Assembly: GCA_023078685.1 (NCBI GenBank)
Contig: JALGAS010000009.1
Location: forward strand, 1,550,001 to 1,614,000
Direction: 5' to 3'
DNA length: 64,000 nt
Source: Neopestalotiopsis rosae
Taxonomy: Eukaryota; Ascomycota; Sordariomycetes; Amphisphaeriales; Sporocadaceae
The notes beneath the pieces were generated by a model. That model saw only the letters and a program-made list of their open reading frames with translations. It had not been told where the DNA came from and ran no database searches. Both the position numbers and the translations under genes were made by a program. Position 1 is the first letter of the stretch; each line of letters starts with the position of its first letter. Of this stretch, positions 21,272 through 33,366 are shown piece after piece.

Positions 21272-23065
21272 ATGCAGGGCCAAATTACTCTGCAAGACGA
21301 CAAAATGATAACACTGGCATCTGTGCTGACCGGGCGCACGTATACAGATGGCGTAATCAGCTTTCCAGCACTGCCGCCGCTGGGTGCTATAGATCATTCC
21401 ATGAACGACCGCAAATATCACTGCAAAGTAATCAACGGTATTGCCGACAACAAATTAGGAGAAAAACGTGATATCCAAGTATCAGATTGGGATAAGAGTT
21501 ACCGCAGTCTCAAATCCAACCTGTAAGTTGTACTGACCAGTAATTCCGATTATATCACGGCAGCTCATCTGTTAATAATTGCTTGCGTAGGGACACTCTT
21601 CATGATGCAGGACCAAAGACTACGTTGTTGTCTGACGACCAATTCACTCACAAGCCTGCCAATGATCTGGACTCATCTATGCTGAAGAAATTTGATTGCT
21701 GGAGAACCTTTAACAGTCGGGTACCGTATAAGTCGGGTCCACTGGGTTCCTTGATATACGATGACGCCCGACGCCAGATGCAGACGGATCAGGGCAAGTT
21801 CATGCCATCTACAATCTGCAATCCTGGTGAGAGAATGGCAGAGTCCGCCGCCGCAGCAAGGAGAGAGTTGGACGGTAACTGTGCTTGTTCTCCGTTGTAT
21901 CGTAAGCTCATCGGCCTTGAGCATCAGCCTGGACTGTTAGGCAAGACTAGTCACAGATGTCTAGCACACACTGCTACTATTTTCACGCAACGTACTTGTG
22001 ACAATACCGATTCCACTAATTTACACGTGGACGAGGCAGACATACCTGCGTTGTGGATAGATTCTCCCGAGACTAGGCGACATCGACGGGGATCTTTGTC
22101 ATCAGCTGGCACCACATCCGGGTCATACCGCGCGAAGGCTTCCGGAGTGCTATCACCCGACTGCCTGCCCCCACTGGTCGACGGCATTGCCCATGCACCT
22201 CGGAACAAGCCAATTTCACCAGCCCATCCGCCCCAGAGCAGTTTATCGCCGATCCCTTACCAGTGCCAGCTTGACAAACGCCAGCATCTATCCTCATTAC
22301 AGAATTCGCCTAGCGAACCCGGAATCATCTGTATACAAGGCCTCTACATATGCAGGTGCTGCCCAAAGAAACCGAATAAGTTTCAGACGGCCAGAGAGCT
22401 ACGGTGAGTTCCCTTGCCGCCTTCAAACCCGTCATGGCTTCAAAGCTCTGAGCGTCTCGAAAATCTAATGTAATTTGTTCAGCGCTCACATGGCCCAAAA
22501 GAGATATGAATGCTCACATTGTGGCAATCGCTTCAAAACTAAGCATGAGGCAGCACGCCATGAGATTAGTCTACACATTCAGCGTCGCAGTTGGTCATGC
22601 TCATCGCTGCATCTAGCAGGTTATGACAAAGCATTCCACCAAAGCGCGACCCACCCCGACGACGCTGATGTATGTGGCTATTGCGGCGAAGAATTCTTTC
22701 GAAGTGGTAACACAGGCCACCTGCGTCTTCCAACGGAACAGGACTGGTACGACAGGCTGCGCCATCTCCACGACGTTCACAGGTTCATCGAGTGCAACTC
22801 GAGCAAAAAGTACTTTTGGCCAGACCATTTCCGGCAGCATCTGAAGCATAGTCATGCAGCCACTACTGGTAAATGGTCAAGCATGCTCATAGCTGCGTGT
22901 ATGATGGAGATGGAGCTACCTCGACCATCGACGCCCAAAGAGTCGAGCAAGCCACCAGCTATTATATCCGTTCCCTATCATACTGCAGATAACCATGCAA
23001 GAGAATCTTATGTGGGAGAGTGGCATGGACTGCAGACCACGAATAGCTTATGTGAGAGAAAATAG
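21272..23065 (+). CDS. C2H2-type zinc-finger protein (three exons)
   Basis: Exons 21272-21522, 21591-22403 and 22483-23065 join in frame to about 548 codons. Introns are 68 and 79 bp with GTAAGT and GTGAGT donors. ATG at 21272 follows an in-frame stop at 21263. The N-terminal two thirds is low in recognisable structure. The C-terminal region has a degenerate finger (C338/C341, ending LRAH), a canonical C2H2 finger (C365, C368, H381, H386; YECSHCGNRFKTKHEAARH), then a Cys/His-rich block with CGYCGEEF and FRQHLKHSHA. This matches a large fungal family of putative nuclear C2H2 proteins, probably DNA-binding regulators. The second exon junction splits the two fingers, which supports the splice model. 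The gene appears intact. Confidence 0.75.
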
Positions 23066-23787
23066 ACATCGGCAGAATAAGCAGTGCTCCTGTTGCAAGA
23101 GTATATCTTTAGACATAGCGACGAAGACCTCGCGTACGGCCCAGAGACACTGAAGCAGACACAAAATAGTAGTGCAGAAACTTTCGCAATGCGACATCGT
23201 TTATCTGCTTCTCTTCAATAATTCTGAACTATTTTCGATGTTAGCTTCACTTCATCATCCCAAAATGGCCATTTTTTTTAAGAGCATTGCCTGCACTCAC
23301 CAACCGCTTGAGCATGTTTTGGATCGGTGAAGATTAGCGAATCCACAAAACTTGCAAACTGTATATTCTTTTCTTTCACGAACTCTGCTTAAACCAGGGA
23401 TATTTAATGATAAATAAAACAAGATTTATTCGTTTGTTGAGACTGGATGAGATTCCTGTTTCTATAGTTGACTGCTTGATCCAAAAGGTCTCTCCCCTCT
23501 TAACTAATTACAATAACTGAATCGAACATCTTAATCATCGTATTAAGACCCGTAGTTGCCATCGACCGCCAGGAAGGCAAACATATCCGCATACTCTCGT
23601 TTCCTGGTTTCCGGATAAGGCTGCTTAACTCATTCACGAAACAAAATGGTATACACTCCAGGCGGAAAAAAGTAGTGGAGAAGAATAAGAGGTAAGGAGT
23701 AGAAGAAGAAAGCTGTTTACATTATTACACGCTAATATTAAGTTATGTAATAGAAAGTAAGCTGTACTTGACTGTAAGAGATTGATT
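23066..23787. other. Convergent intergenic region
   Basis: Lies between the 3' ends of the C2H2 gene and the GPI-type gene, so it should hold both terminators. It is AT-rich with homopolymer T/A stretches. No gene recognised. Confidence 0.4.
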
Positions 23788-24609
23788 TTAAAAAAGTGCC
23801 ATAATGGATCCAACAAATATGAGCAACGATATCGATCGGGCGGATACTTCAGAAGCCTCGCTAACAGTAATGGGCTTGGTTGCCTGCGCCTTGTACCCAA
23901 TAGTATTTTCAACAGCGGCAGCACTCTTTGTGCTTGCCGGGTGGGTTGCGTTGGCACCTCCAGTAGGCTTCTCGGCGTGGTAGCTGGGGGACGACTGCTC
24001 TGGTGCCATCGTCTTGGTGATTGTACCCGTAGAGGTGCCGTGGAAACCAGATTCGCCTTCGGCATAGGGCTTGCTGGTGGCGGCGGCATGATTGTCGGTT
24101 GCATTCTTGCCAATAGTGGGATATGCAGGGAGGACGGTATTGAAAGCGTCAGTCTCACTGGCATAGTAAGTGGAACCGCCGCTGGGGCAAGTGATGACGG
24201 TGGTAATGGGCTGCTCGCCACAAACATCGCAAGTAGCATGGCTGGTGGTGAAGCCATACGGAGTCGTGGTTGGCTCTGCAAAGGTGGGCAGTTCGGGGGC
24301 TCCAGCATATGTCTCCGTGATGGTATACATCTGTGTCGCCGTACCTGTGGGGCAGAGGATGGGATAGGAAGTGGTATAGACACTAGTGAATGTGCATGTC
24401 TCGCAGCCGCAGGCACAAGACGGCATGCTATAGGCTGGATACCCGTGGTTTGGCTGTCCAGTCTCTACAGGCGCGGCCTTTGTCGTGTACAAGTCCGTGC
24501 CATTATCACACTCTGTAACTGCAGAGGTAACTAGAGAGTACAATTGTGCTACTGAAAGACCTGGGCGAGTGACCAGCACAGCTAGCGCAAGCAAGGTAGG
24601 AGATCTCAT
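23788..24609 (-). CDS. Putative GPI-anchored cell-wall protein
   Basis: Using the ATG at 24609 the product is 273 aa and begins with a signal peptide (MRSPTLLALAVLVTRPGLSV, then AQ). An upstream in-frame ATG-like extension to 24684 would bury the signal, so I prefer the internal start. The middle has eight or more Cys in pairs (SCACGCETC, TCDVCGEQP) within Thr/Tyr-rich sequence, including TTVITCPSGGSTYY. A Ser/Thr/Ala linker follows. The C-terminus ends in a hydrophobic tail (SISLLIFVGSIMALF) preceded by small residues, as for a GPI attachment signal. It would be secreted, glycosylated and attached to the membrane or wall. It is transcribed divergently from the giant surface protein at 25483. 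Confidence 0.75.
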   Translation of the reverse strand: MRSPTLLALAVLVTRPGLSVAQLYSLVTSAVTECDNGTDLYTTKAAPVETGQPNHGYPAYSMPSCACGCETCTFTSVYTTSYPILCPTGTATQMYTITETYAGAPELPTFAEPTTTPYGFTTSHATCDVCGEQPITTVITCPSGGSTYYASETDAFNTVLPAYPTIGKNATDNHAAATSKPYAEGESGFHGTSTGTITKTMAPEQSSPSYHAEKPTGGANATHPASTKSAAAVENTIGYKAQATKPITVSEASEVSARSISLLIFVGSIMALF

Positions 24610-25482
24610 TGAAACGAAGTCAACAAGTGTGGGTAAAAGAGTGTGTATGCATGGAATAGAATGGTAAAATTTGATCTTCTGCAAATCGAAGCGCCCCTAT
24701 TCATATATCCCATCGATCCTTTCTCGCAGGCAGAAAACTAGCTACTTAAATGGCGATCGAGATGATCTCGTAATCATTAATTTTGTGCATGTAACCATAC
24801 TAGTTTTAGACATGAAACAGTGGAGGCCTGAATTGTACTCATCTGACTAGAAAGAAGATTATGAGGGTTTGGCGATTTCTTGGCAATCTATGGAAATACG
24901 AGCTCGAGCGAATATTAAGCATAAATGTTTATTTCTTGATCTATTTATCTGCGCCAGGTCTGGAAACTCTGACTTGATCTGACAGGTCAGGGGCAAAATG
25001 CCAAATTCTTTTGGAGCAGGCTGAATTCGACTTTGCTCGATAGTGCCGAAGCATAATCGCCAATCAATTAAACATTTTCCTTTACTTTATAATATAGTGC
25101 CATGTATTTCATCACAGAGACTCAGATCGATTAGACATTAATAAGAATTTACGTTTACGACAGTCTTATCTCATTATGATCTAGCTGAGCTTGGCTTATG
25201 AGTGAGCGTTTTTAATGAGCAAAGTCTGAAACCTCGCCATAAAAGTCTCAGACGAGATGGCACATGAAGAGTTTGACATCAGCAGTTGGTGCTAGAGGCC
25301 CGTCCTAGTTAGGACAATGATTATTTATACGTACAAATGTCTATATATACTGACAGCGAGGAACTTTCTGTTTTCGAAAATGAATAACCGAGCTGGACGT
25401 TTTCCAACTTTGTCATTCCTTTATTTCTTTTCTTTTGCTACTCACACACACTCTTTTTGATTATTGAATACTTGCAGCGACC
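24610..25482. promoter_or_regulatory. Shared divergent promoter region of two surface-protein genes
   Basis: An 873-bp AT-rich interval separates the two start codons. On the plus side a TATA-like stretch CTATATATA (25342-25350) lies about 130 bp upstream of ATG 25483, followed by a CT-rich, CA-rich leader (CTTTTCTTTTGCTACTCACA type) typical of fungal 5' ends. Whether both genes are co-regulated from here is inference. Confidence 0.45.
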
Positions 25483-28400
25483 ATGCGCGCGCTCTCGGCG
25501 TTCTTGCTCTGTGCGCCGCTGGTTTTGGCCACGAAGCGAGGGCAGGAAGATGCAGGCCAGTGTTCTGTGCGAACAGTCACTTACCTTGCTCCTTATACCT
25601 CTCCAGCAAACTCATACGAAACCGGCGGCTACACTGCCCCGGGTCATGGAGCAGACGATCCTCATGCGACGGATGGCCCCTACGCAGGTGGTTTTTATCT
25701 AGACGGTAGTTCTGGCCCTGATGACTCTTACCTAGAGGATGGCTCCAACCCTGTTGGTGGTTTCTATTCAACTGGCATCGTGGACCCTAACCAGGGCAGT
25801 GGCTACCAAATTGATACCAGTGAGATATACGAGACAGCAACATCTTATTGGTCCTATCCCACCGAGATTGAAACTGTCTTGCCGATTACCACTCAGGTCT
25901 ACTCGACTTACAGCTCTTTCGAGCCCACCGTTATTACCACCACTGTTGTGTCCACGACAGAGGTGCCTACGACCATCACCATTGACAATACGGCCACCGT
26001 CACTTCTGTTCTTACTTCTGTTGTCACCTCGGTTTCCACTTTCTCCACCAGCTTCCCTGTGACTTTTAGCGTAACGCTCACCACGACTGATACTACCTCA
26101 ACTGTGATTACATCGCTTGTTACCACTTCGTCTATTATCACATCCACTGCTACTTCTGAAGTAACCATCAGTGGGCCTATAGTTACAGAGCCTGGACTAA
26201 CAGTCACGGGACCTGGGCTAACCATTACGGGACCTACCATTACTGGACCTACCATCACAGGCCCTGGTATTACCGTCACGTTGCCTAGTATCACTGGCCC
26301 TACGGTTACCGTCATCCCGACGGGCTTGCCATTCCTTGAGATCGTCAGTGTTCGTGTCAACCCTGCAGCCACACCAGCCGCCGTTGCCAAGAGATGGCTT
26401 CCAAGATTTAAACGCCAAGCGACCGAACAACTACCACCCCAAGGCTATTTCGGAACTCCCGACGATGTCGCTCCGCAAACCTGCGACAGGGCAGTTCAGG
26501 TCGAGTTTGATGAGGGCAGAGTGATTGCGAATGGACGCTTGATTGCGACACAGCCAGACCTTCCATTCCTCGATCTTACTGTTCCGACGGAGGGCTCAAT
26601 CCAGACCAACTTTTCCATCGAGAATGACTTGATCGTTTGGGCAAACGATGCCTTCTTTGGCGGCGTTGCTCGCTTCTGTCAAGTCCTAGATGGTAGAATC
26701 TTTGGTCTTTTTGAGGACACAACTGGGCCTGCGGATTGTACCCTTATAGACTTGGTCGTGTATTCATGTAAGTTACTACTACTGCCAATCGCCGATAAAC
26801 AGGGTCTAACCTCTAGAGGCTAGCTGGGCAATGCCAGAATGGTACCCTCGTTGGGGGCGGCCCAACATCTCCGGGTGTTTCTACCTCTCTTACTCTGCCA
26901 GTGACCTTGCCCACGTCAATCACAGGTGCTGAGATCAATCCTCCATCTTCCACTGAGAGCTCGGCTACGGAGTCAGAAACTTCCGAGACCAAAAGTCCAA
27001 CAAGTCCCGTATCTAGTACCGAGACTTCAAGTGCTACCAGTCCCGTATCCACTCCGGAGACCTCCAGTCTCACGAGTTCTATAACTACTCCTGGAAACAC
27101 CAGTACATCGCCAACCACTCGGTCTATTTTTGATTCTACCTCGCTGATTACTAGCCCTGAGTCCAGCTCTTTACCTGCCGCGCCAGAATCGGAAACCGCA
27201 AACCCAATCTTCTCCCCTACTAGTGTCATAGGTACAAGCTCAGGGTCGTTTTCCTCGACAAGTGGAATTTCATCTCTTCCCAGCGTCCCCCTCAGCAGTG
27301 TTATCAGTGAAGCTATAAGTAGCTCCATCACGAATCTGCCCATCTCATCTGCTGTGCCTTCTTTGATTCTCAGTATTCAGTCATTAGAAATTGCTCCCAC
27401 CCCGACACAGATCCCCGCGCTGGCACAGCGAAGCGGCTTATTTATACAAAAGCGTCAAGTCTCAGCGTCGCTAAATGGCTTCGTCGGAATAGGTGAGACG
27501 TCAGAAGGCTGCTCGAATGCTGCAGTTATAACACAGGCAAATGGACAACTACTCATACAAGGAAACTTGTTGTCTGTGGATCCGGGAGTCCCGTTCATTA
27601 ATCTGTCAAATTGGGCTCAAGGTTCCATTACAACGGAGTTTCTCATATCAGATGGCGCACTGGTATGGAGAAACAGCCAATTCTTCAATGGAACCGCAAG
27701 ATTCTGCCAAATCGCGAGCGGGCTCGTGTATATCTTGTTTACAGAGAAAAACGAACCAGAAAATTGTTTGCCCATCATTCTGGAAGCGTATCCGGGTAAG
27801 TGATATTCCATAAGCATGATGTGGCGGCCGATACTGAAACAAGAGATATAGCCGTTCAATGTGTAAATAATGTGCTCGCTGGAATATCAAGCACTGCCGC
27901 AAGCTCTGATGGGCAGGTGACCACGACGATCAGTCCCACCAGAGTGGCAAGCACAAGTGCTGCACCGACTACGACAGGCAGACCAACGGATCAAACTTCA
28001 CAGATGACAGAATCAAGTGATAACAGCGTGACGCGCAGTCTAACGATCCCAAGCACGACCGAACCCCATGGCCAGTCAACCAGTGTGCCAACTGATCTAT
28101 CAACCAATACTTCAAGCAGTATATTATCTGAGCTCACCAATCTACCAACCAGTCTGCCAACTGATCTGCCAACCAGCGTACTAAGCAGTATTCTATCTGA
28201 GCTCACCAATCTACCAACCAATTTACCAACCAGTCTGCCAACCAGTCTGCCAACTGATCTGCCCACTAGCGTACTGAGCAGTATTCTATCTGAGCTCACC
28301 AATCTTCCAACCAATCTGCCAACTGATCTGCCAACCAGCGTACTAAGCAGTATACTATCTGAGCTCACCAATCTGCCAACCAATTTACCAACCAGTCTGC

Positions 28401-31400
28401 CAACCAGTCTGCCAACTGATCTGCCCACTAGCGTACTGAGCAGTATTCTATCTGAGCTCACCAATCTACCAACCAGTCTGCCAACAGACCTTCCTACCAG
28501 CGTACTGAGCAGTATACTATCTGAGCTCACCAATCTACCAACCAATCTACCAACCAGTCTGCCAACTGATCTGCCAACAGACCTTCCTACCAGCGTACTG
28601 AGCAGTATCTTATCTGAGCTCACCAATCTGCCAACCAATCTGGCAACTGATCTGCCAACCAGCGTACTAAGCAGTATCTTATCTGAGCTCACCAATCTGC
28701 CAACCAATCTGCCAACTGATCTGCCCACTAGCGTACTGAGCAGTATTCTATCTGAGCTCACCAATCTGCCAACCAATTTACCAACCAATCTGCCAACCAG
28801 CCTGCCAACTGATCTGCCAACTAGCGTACTGAGCAGTATTCTATCTGAGCTCACCAATCTACCAACCAGTCTGCCAACAGACCTTCCTACCAGCGTACTG
28901 AGCAGTATACTATCTGAGCTCACCAATCTACCAACCAGTCTGCCAACCAGTCTGCCAACTGATCTGCCCACTAGCGTACTGAGCAGTATTCTATCTGAGC
29001 TCACCAATCTACCAACCAGTCTGCCAACAGACCTTCCTACCAGCGTACTGAGCAGTATACTATCTGAGCTCACCAATCTACCAACCAATTTACCAACCAA
29101 TCTACCAACCAGTCTGCCAACTGATCTGCCAACAGACCTTCCTACCAGCGTACTGAGCAGTATCTTATCTGAGCTCACCAGTCTGCCAACTGATCTGCCA
29201 ACCAGCGTACTAAGCAGTATCTTATCTGAGCTTACCAATCTACCAACCAGTCTGCCAACAGACCTTCCTACCAGCGTACTGAGCAGTATACTATCTGAGC
29301 TCACCAATCTGCCAACCAATTTACCAACCAGTCTGCCAACCAGTCTGCCAACTGATCTGCCCACTAGCGTACTGAGCAGTATTCTATCTGAGCTCACCAA
29401 TCTGCCAACCAATTTACCAACCAGTCTGCCAACCAGTCTGCCAACTGATCTGCCAACCAGCGTACTAAGCAGTATCTTATCTGAGCTCACCAATCTGCCA
29501 ACCAATCTGCCAACAGACCTTCCTACCAGCGTACTGAGCAGTATACTATCTGAGCTCACCAATCTACCAACCAGTCTGCCAACCAGTCTGCCAACTGATC
29601 TGCCCACTAGCGTACTGAGCAGTATTCTATCTGAGCTCACCAATCTTCCAACCAATCTGGCAACTGATCTGCCAACCAGCGTACTGAGCAGTATTCTATC
29701 TGAGCTCACCAATCTACCAACCAGTCTGCCAACAGACCTTCCTACCAGCGTACTGAGCAGTATACTATCTGAGCTCACCAATCTACCAACCAATCTACCA
29801 ACCAGTCTGCCAACTGATCTGCCAACAGACCTTCCTACCAGCGTACTGAGCAGTATCTTATCTGAGCTCACCAGTCTGCCAACTGATCTGCCAACCAGCG
29901 TACTAAGCAGTATCTTATCTGAGCTTACCAATCTACCAACCAGTCTGCCAACAGACCTTCCTACCAGCGTACTGAGCAGTATACTATCTGAGCTCACCAA
30001 TCTGCCAACCAATTTACCAACCAGTCTGCCAACCAGTCTGCCAACTGATCTGCCCACTAGCGTACTGAGCAGTATTCTATCTGAGCTCACCAATCCGCCA
30101 ACCAATCTGCCAACTGATCTGCCAACTAGCGTACTGAGCAGTATACTATCTGAGCTCACCAATCTGCCAACCAATCTACCAACCAGCCTGCCAACCAGCC
30201 TGCCAACTGATCTGCCCACTAGCGTACTGAGCAGTATTCTATCTGAGCTCACCAATCTGCCAACCAATTTACCAACCAATCTACCAACCAGTCTGCCAAC
30301 TGATCTGCCAACAGACCTTCCTACCAGCGTACTGAGCAGTATCTTATCTGAGCTCACCAGTCTGCCAACTGATCTGCCAACCAGCGTACTAAGCAGTATC
30401 TTATCTGAGCTTACCAATCTACCAACCAGTCTGCCAACAGACCTTCCTACCAGCGTACTGAGCAGTATACTATCTGAGCTCACCAATCTGCCAACCAATC
30501 TACCAACCAGCCTGCCAACCAGCCTGCCAACCAGCCTGCCAACCAGCCTGCCAACGAGCCTGCCAACAAGCCTGCCAACAAGCCTGCCAACAAGCCTGCC
30601 AACGAGCCTGTCAAGTATTCTACCCAGTGGCCTTATCCCGACCTCTACGACTTCATCTATGGGGCCGTGTGGCACAAATCCTCCGGCGTACCTTATTCAA
30701 GACCGGGCACTAGTGCGCGCTGATTTGGCCACAACTCTATTGATTCTCCCTGCATCCGGCTTCACAACCATCAATCCTAATGTCGCTGGCGGTGCCGCTA
30801 CGATTGACGCTATGGGTTACAATGTCGCGGACGGATTTCTGTACGCTGCTTTAGGGCCCTTTCCGTCACGACTCATTCGTATCTCTACTACAAATGGCTC
30901 AACTACGGACCTCGGCTCGCTCAATCTGACTGCTACTGCTATTGCCGGCGTAATAGACGAAAATTCGCAGTATTGGCTTATCAATGCTGATAACAGGCTC
31001 TGGACCCAAGTAGACCTACGACCCGCTTCTGCCACATTTGGACGAGTTGTAGCTTCGGGAACGTCAGTAGCCCCAGCTCATACTGTTTCAGACTGGGCGT
31101 GGGTTCCGGGTACCGTTGGTGGCAATAGTTTGTACGGTCTCTCCACTCAGAATGGATTATTAGGGACGTCTACAACATATTTGATGGCATGGAACAGGTC
31201 AACCAAGGCCTGGACAACAGCATCCTCATTTCTGAACGTGGTGGCCGGCTCCAATTGGCAATCTGTTTTTGCTGGCCAGAACCTCCTTTACGGTAGCGAT
31301 TCTGTCTCTGGTGGTATTTTCAGTTTCCCACTTCCTGGGGCTGGCATTGGCCTACTGGCTGGAACTGTAGGGACCGGTGTTGCGTCAACCTTGGCTGATG

Positions 31401-31426
31401 GTGCGCGCTGCGCTGCAAACACATGA
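25483..31426 (+). CDS. Giant secreted repeat protein / adhesin-like cell-surface protein
   Basis: Three exons (25483-26767, 26824-27795, 27852-31426) join in phase to about 1,943 codons. Both introns are 56 bp with GTAAGT donors. A signal peptide (MRALSAFLLCAPLVLA) is followed by a Thr/Ser-rich stem. Two related globular modules of about 110 residues follow (about 319-435 and 647-760; PFLDLTVP..GSIQTNFSIEN and PFINLSNWAQGSITTEF, each ending ARFCQ). They resemble a fungal extracellular domain of unknown function (I recall DUF7908; unverified). Residues about 835-1675 are a tandem array of VLSSILSELTNLPT units with interspersed LPT[NSD] tetrapeptides. The last 250 residues form a beta-rich domain (AYLIQDRALVRADLATTL..GYNVADGFLYAAL) reminiscent of DUF6923. 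No transmembrane or GPI tail is seen. Likely role: wall or matrix adhesion; inference only. Confidence 0.85.
28101..30620 (+). repeat. Coding tandem repeat with higher-order structure (about 31 units)
   Basis: Thirty full SVLSSILSELT units and one degenerate first unit, each followed by two to five LPT tetrapeptides, so units vary from about 57 to 105 bp in multiples of 12. A larger block carrying the silent variant GAGCTTACC recurs three times, at about 29120-29360, 29810-30050 and 30300-30540, indicating recent multi-unit duplication. The array ends in a run of about ten LPTS tetrapeptides. Length is always a multiple of three, so the frame survives, and the antisense strand is also open through the array. 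Confidence 0.95.
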
Positions 31427-31859
31427 TTGCGAGCTTAGTTCAATTTTTCCCGTTCGTAAAACCACTGTTTTGATAGGTCTTCGAGGTTAGCCTCTGGACC
31501 TGTTCTATTGTGCTTTATAATAATTATACTTTTTAGGTTCGGTTCTCCTTAAGGGAGCCAGATCTGCTTAGCCTCAGAGCACGGACAATTTGACATCAAA
31601 TTACCCCTCGTAGTATGCGGCAAGTTTCTTTCTTCTAATCTGCAGACTGTTCGGCAGGTGTGCCCGGACTCCAAGCTAGTCCAGCGCGGGTTTCCCAGCA
31701 GTCCGTTTGATCAGAGATTGCAAGTGAAAGATCAGAAACCGCGCGAAACTTAGTCTTGTTCCACCATGGTCTGATCTCGTTTCCTAGATGTTCGAGTGCA
31801 TGGAATTAGCCCGCAATTATGTTGGCGAAAATCCCAAATGTCTTGAGTGTTAGTCGCAA
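31427..31859. other. 3' flank of the giant surface-protein gene
   Basis: Contains an AT-rich stretch (about 31510-31535, TTTATAATAATTATACTTTT) suitable for a 3' end. No gene recognised. Confidence 0.4.
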
Positions 31860-32500
31860 CAGCCGGTAGACACTTTATGTTGCTAGGAGGATGCTTCAGG
31901 ACGTACAGCGACCATATGACACCGGTCTAAACGAGCTAGAATACAATTGCTAAAGAGAGCAACCGGCGGACAGCATTGATCGCCTATCCCCACGTCCGAA
32001 CGGTCAGTTGTAACGGCCGTGCTGCGTCTTTAGGCACGCGCAACTCGATTTGGTTGTCGCAACTTTCGTTGGCCAAACCCCATTACCCGGCGAAAACGAC
32101 AACGGGCCGCACAAAAAGCAGTCAGATCTATGCCTGAAAGAGCTAGACCCGGCAGCACCCACAGCAACCCACCGCGATCAAGCTCATTTTTACACTTTTC
32201 TCCTATGCCACAACTACCGATTCGAACACGCAAAAAGTACTGGAAGTTAGCTAGGGATATTAGAAACTTGCACAGTCATCAATCCGTCACCGATCCGACT
32301 ACTGGACGGGCGGTCCCAGGACATGTCTACCTGGTGAAGGTGGCCCGTTTTCGCGATAGCCTGTGACACGCTAACCTGTAGCACTTTCACCACGTTAGTG
32401 GTGGGGAAGCGTTCCGTCCATAACGCTGCGCATTTTGGGAGAGAATACGGATATAGAAGCGTTACGTGACAGTTTTTGATACGCCCGCCAGAACTGGTGA
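31860..32500 (+). repeat. Dispersed repeat R3, copy 2
   Basis: Matches 19180-19800 in the same orientation over GGACGTACAGCGACCATATG, a block translating as RARPGST and SSSFLHF, and CGTTACGTGACAGTTTTTGATACG. It is followed about 115 bp later by R1 copy 2. The coding-type 5' block seen in copies 1 and 3 is interrupted here by TAG. Copies differ by many transitions. Confidence 0.7.
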
Positions 32501-32614
32501 AGCATGGCTTCCCACCAATCGAAACCGAGAACGTGGCCGCTTGGCACCAACCCTTGCCTCGAATTGCATTTTCAGACAGCTCAGTACGCTGTATATAACA
32601 CAGAACCGTCACGT

Positions 32615-33366
32615 CCAGGGTGATTTGGCGCTTAATGCGCGTGCCGATGATTTACCAAATCTGATAGCTGCATCCATGGTATGTCGTATTGGGACCCCGC
32701 GCGACAGCACATAATGTCATGCGATAGGATTCGGCTACGTTGTCAAAAAAAAAAAAAATTATAATCTCGAGGACATTTTGACTCTGCAAAATTTGTGCTC
32801 GAAGTTCAATTTATTCAGTAAATATCGCAACGGTAAAGCTTTTTCCAAGGTAATATGATCTCACCATTTCACCCATTGCATGATTGTTTGCAGGATGCTG
32901 ACTATTCAAACACCCTACGTAGCTTGCTATGAACTTGATAACCGTTCGTTAATGTGGAAGTTACCAATCCTTGTTTGTGCAACGTTATCGACAATCAGAA
33001 ACTGCTGCTGTTCCTCCATCATGACGACTAGAAATTTGAACAAGACTTGGAAGGACGTTGTATGGGAGCAGTACGCGACCGATTTTGAAGAGGATGTTCC
33101 CTTTCCAGTTCGGTATCTCATACATGCTTCCGAATGGAAGCGGGACATATTTATCTCAATACCCCAGAAGATATCACCTGATAGCTTTCGGCGCGCGGTA
33201 TTAGATTTTCTTGTTGCGACACAACGCCCCGAGAAACGGGAGCCCCTGTGGGAAAACGACAGCATTTCTGTCAGGCCGCGCAATAAGCCCCAAGTTCCTG
33301 ATGAGGTCAAGATTGAGCCAACGGCAGGTATGTAGATCTGTTGAGTTGAGCGAGAAAGTTAGAATG
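32615..33366 (+). repeat. Dispersed repeat R1, copy 2
   Basis: The counterpart of 752-1520 in opposite orientation. It starts near GGTGATTTGGCGCTTAATGC, includes a 13-nt A run (about 32746-32758) absent from copy 1, and ends just after AAGTTAGAATGGCT. The two copies are 31 kb apart and inverted. Confidence 0.8.
33021..33335 (+). CDS. Duplicated 104-aa hypothetical protein, copy 2
   Basis: ATG at 33021 and TAG at 33333. The translation is identical to copy 1 (809-1123) except for Glu in place of Ala at residue 25. The concentration of base changes at synonymous positions, with a more diverged 5' flank, suggests the frame has been under selection. Family not recognised. A GTATGT sequence spans the stop, so splicing to a downstream exon cannot be excluded. 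Confidence 0.5.
   Translation: MTTRNLNKTWKDVVWEQYATDFEEDVPFPVRYLIHASEWKRDIFISIPQKISPDSFRRAVLDFLVATQRPEKREPLWENDSISVRPRNKPQVPDEVKIEPTAGM

Noticed and set aside
28101..30620. Regularly repeated sequence that might suggest a CRISPR array
   Set aside because: The units are contiguous, in frame and coding, with no unique spacers, and the genome is fungal.
27991..30675. 894-codon open frame antisense to the giant surface-protein gene (GRLVGRLVSSD-type repeats)
   Set aside because: It exists only because the sense tandem repeat lacks complementary stop triplets and has a length divisible by three. It has no start context, introns or non-repetitive domain.
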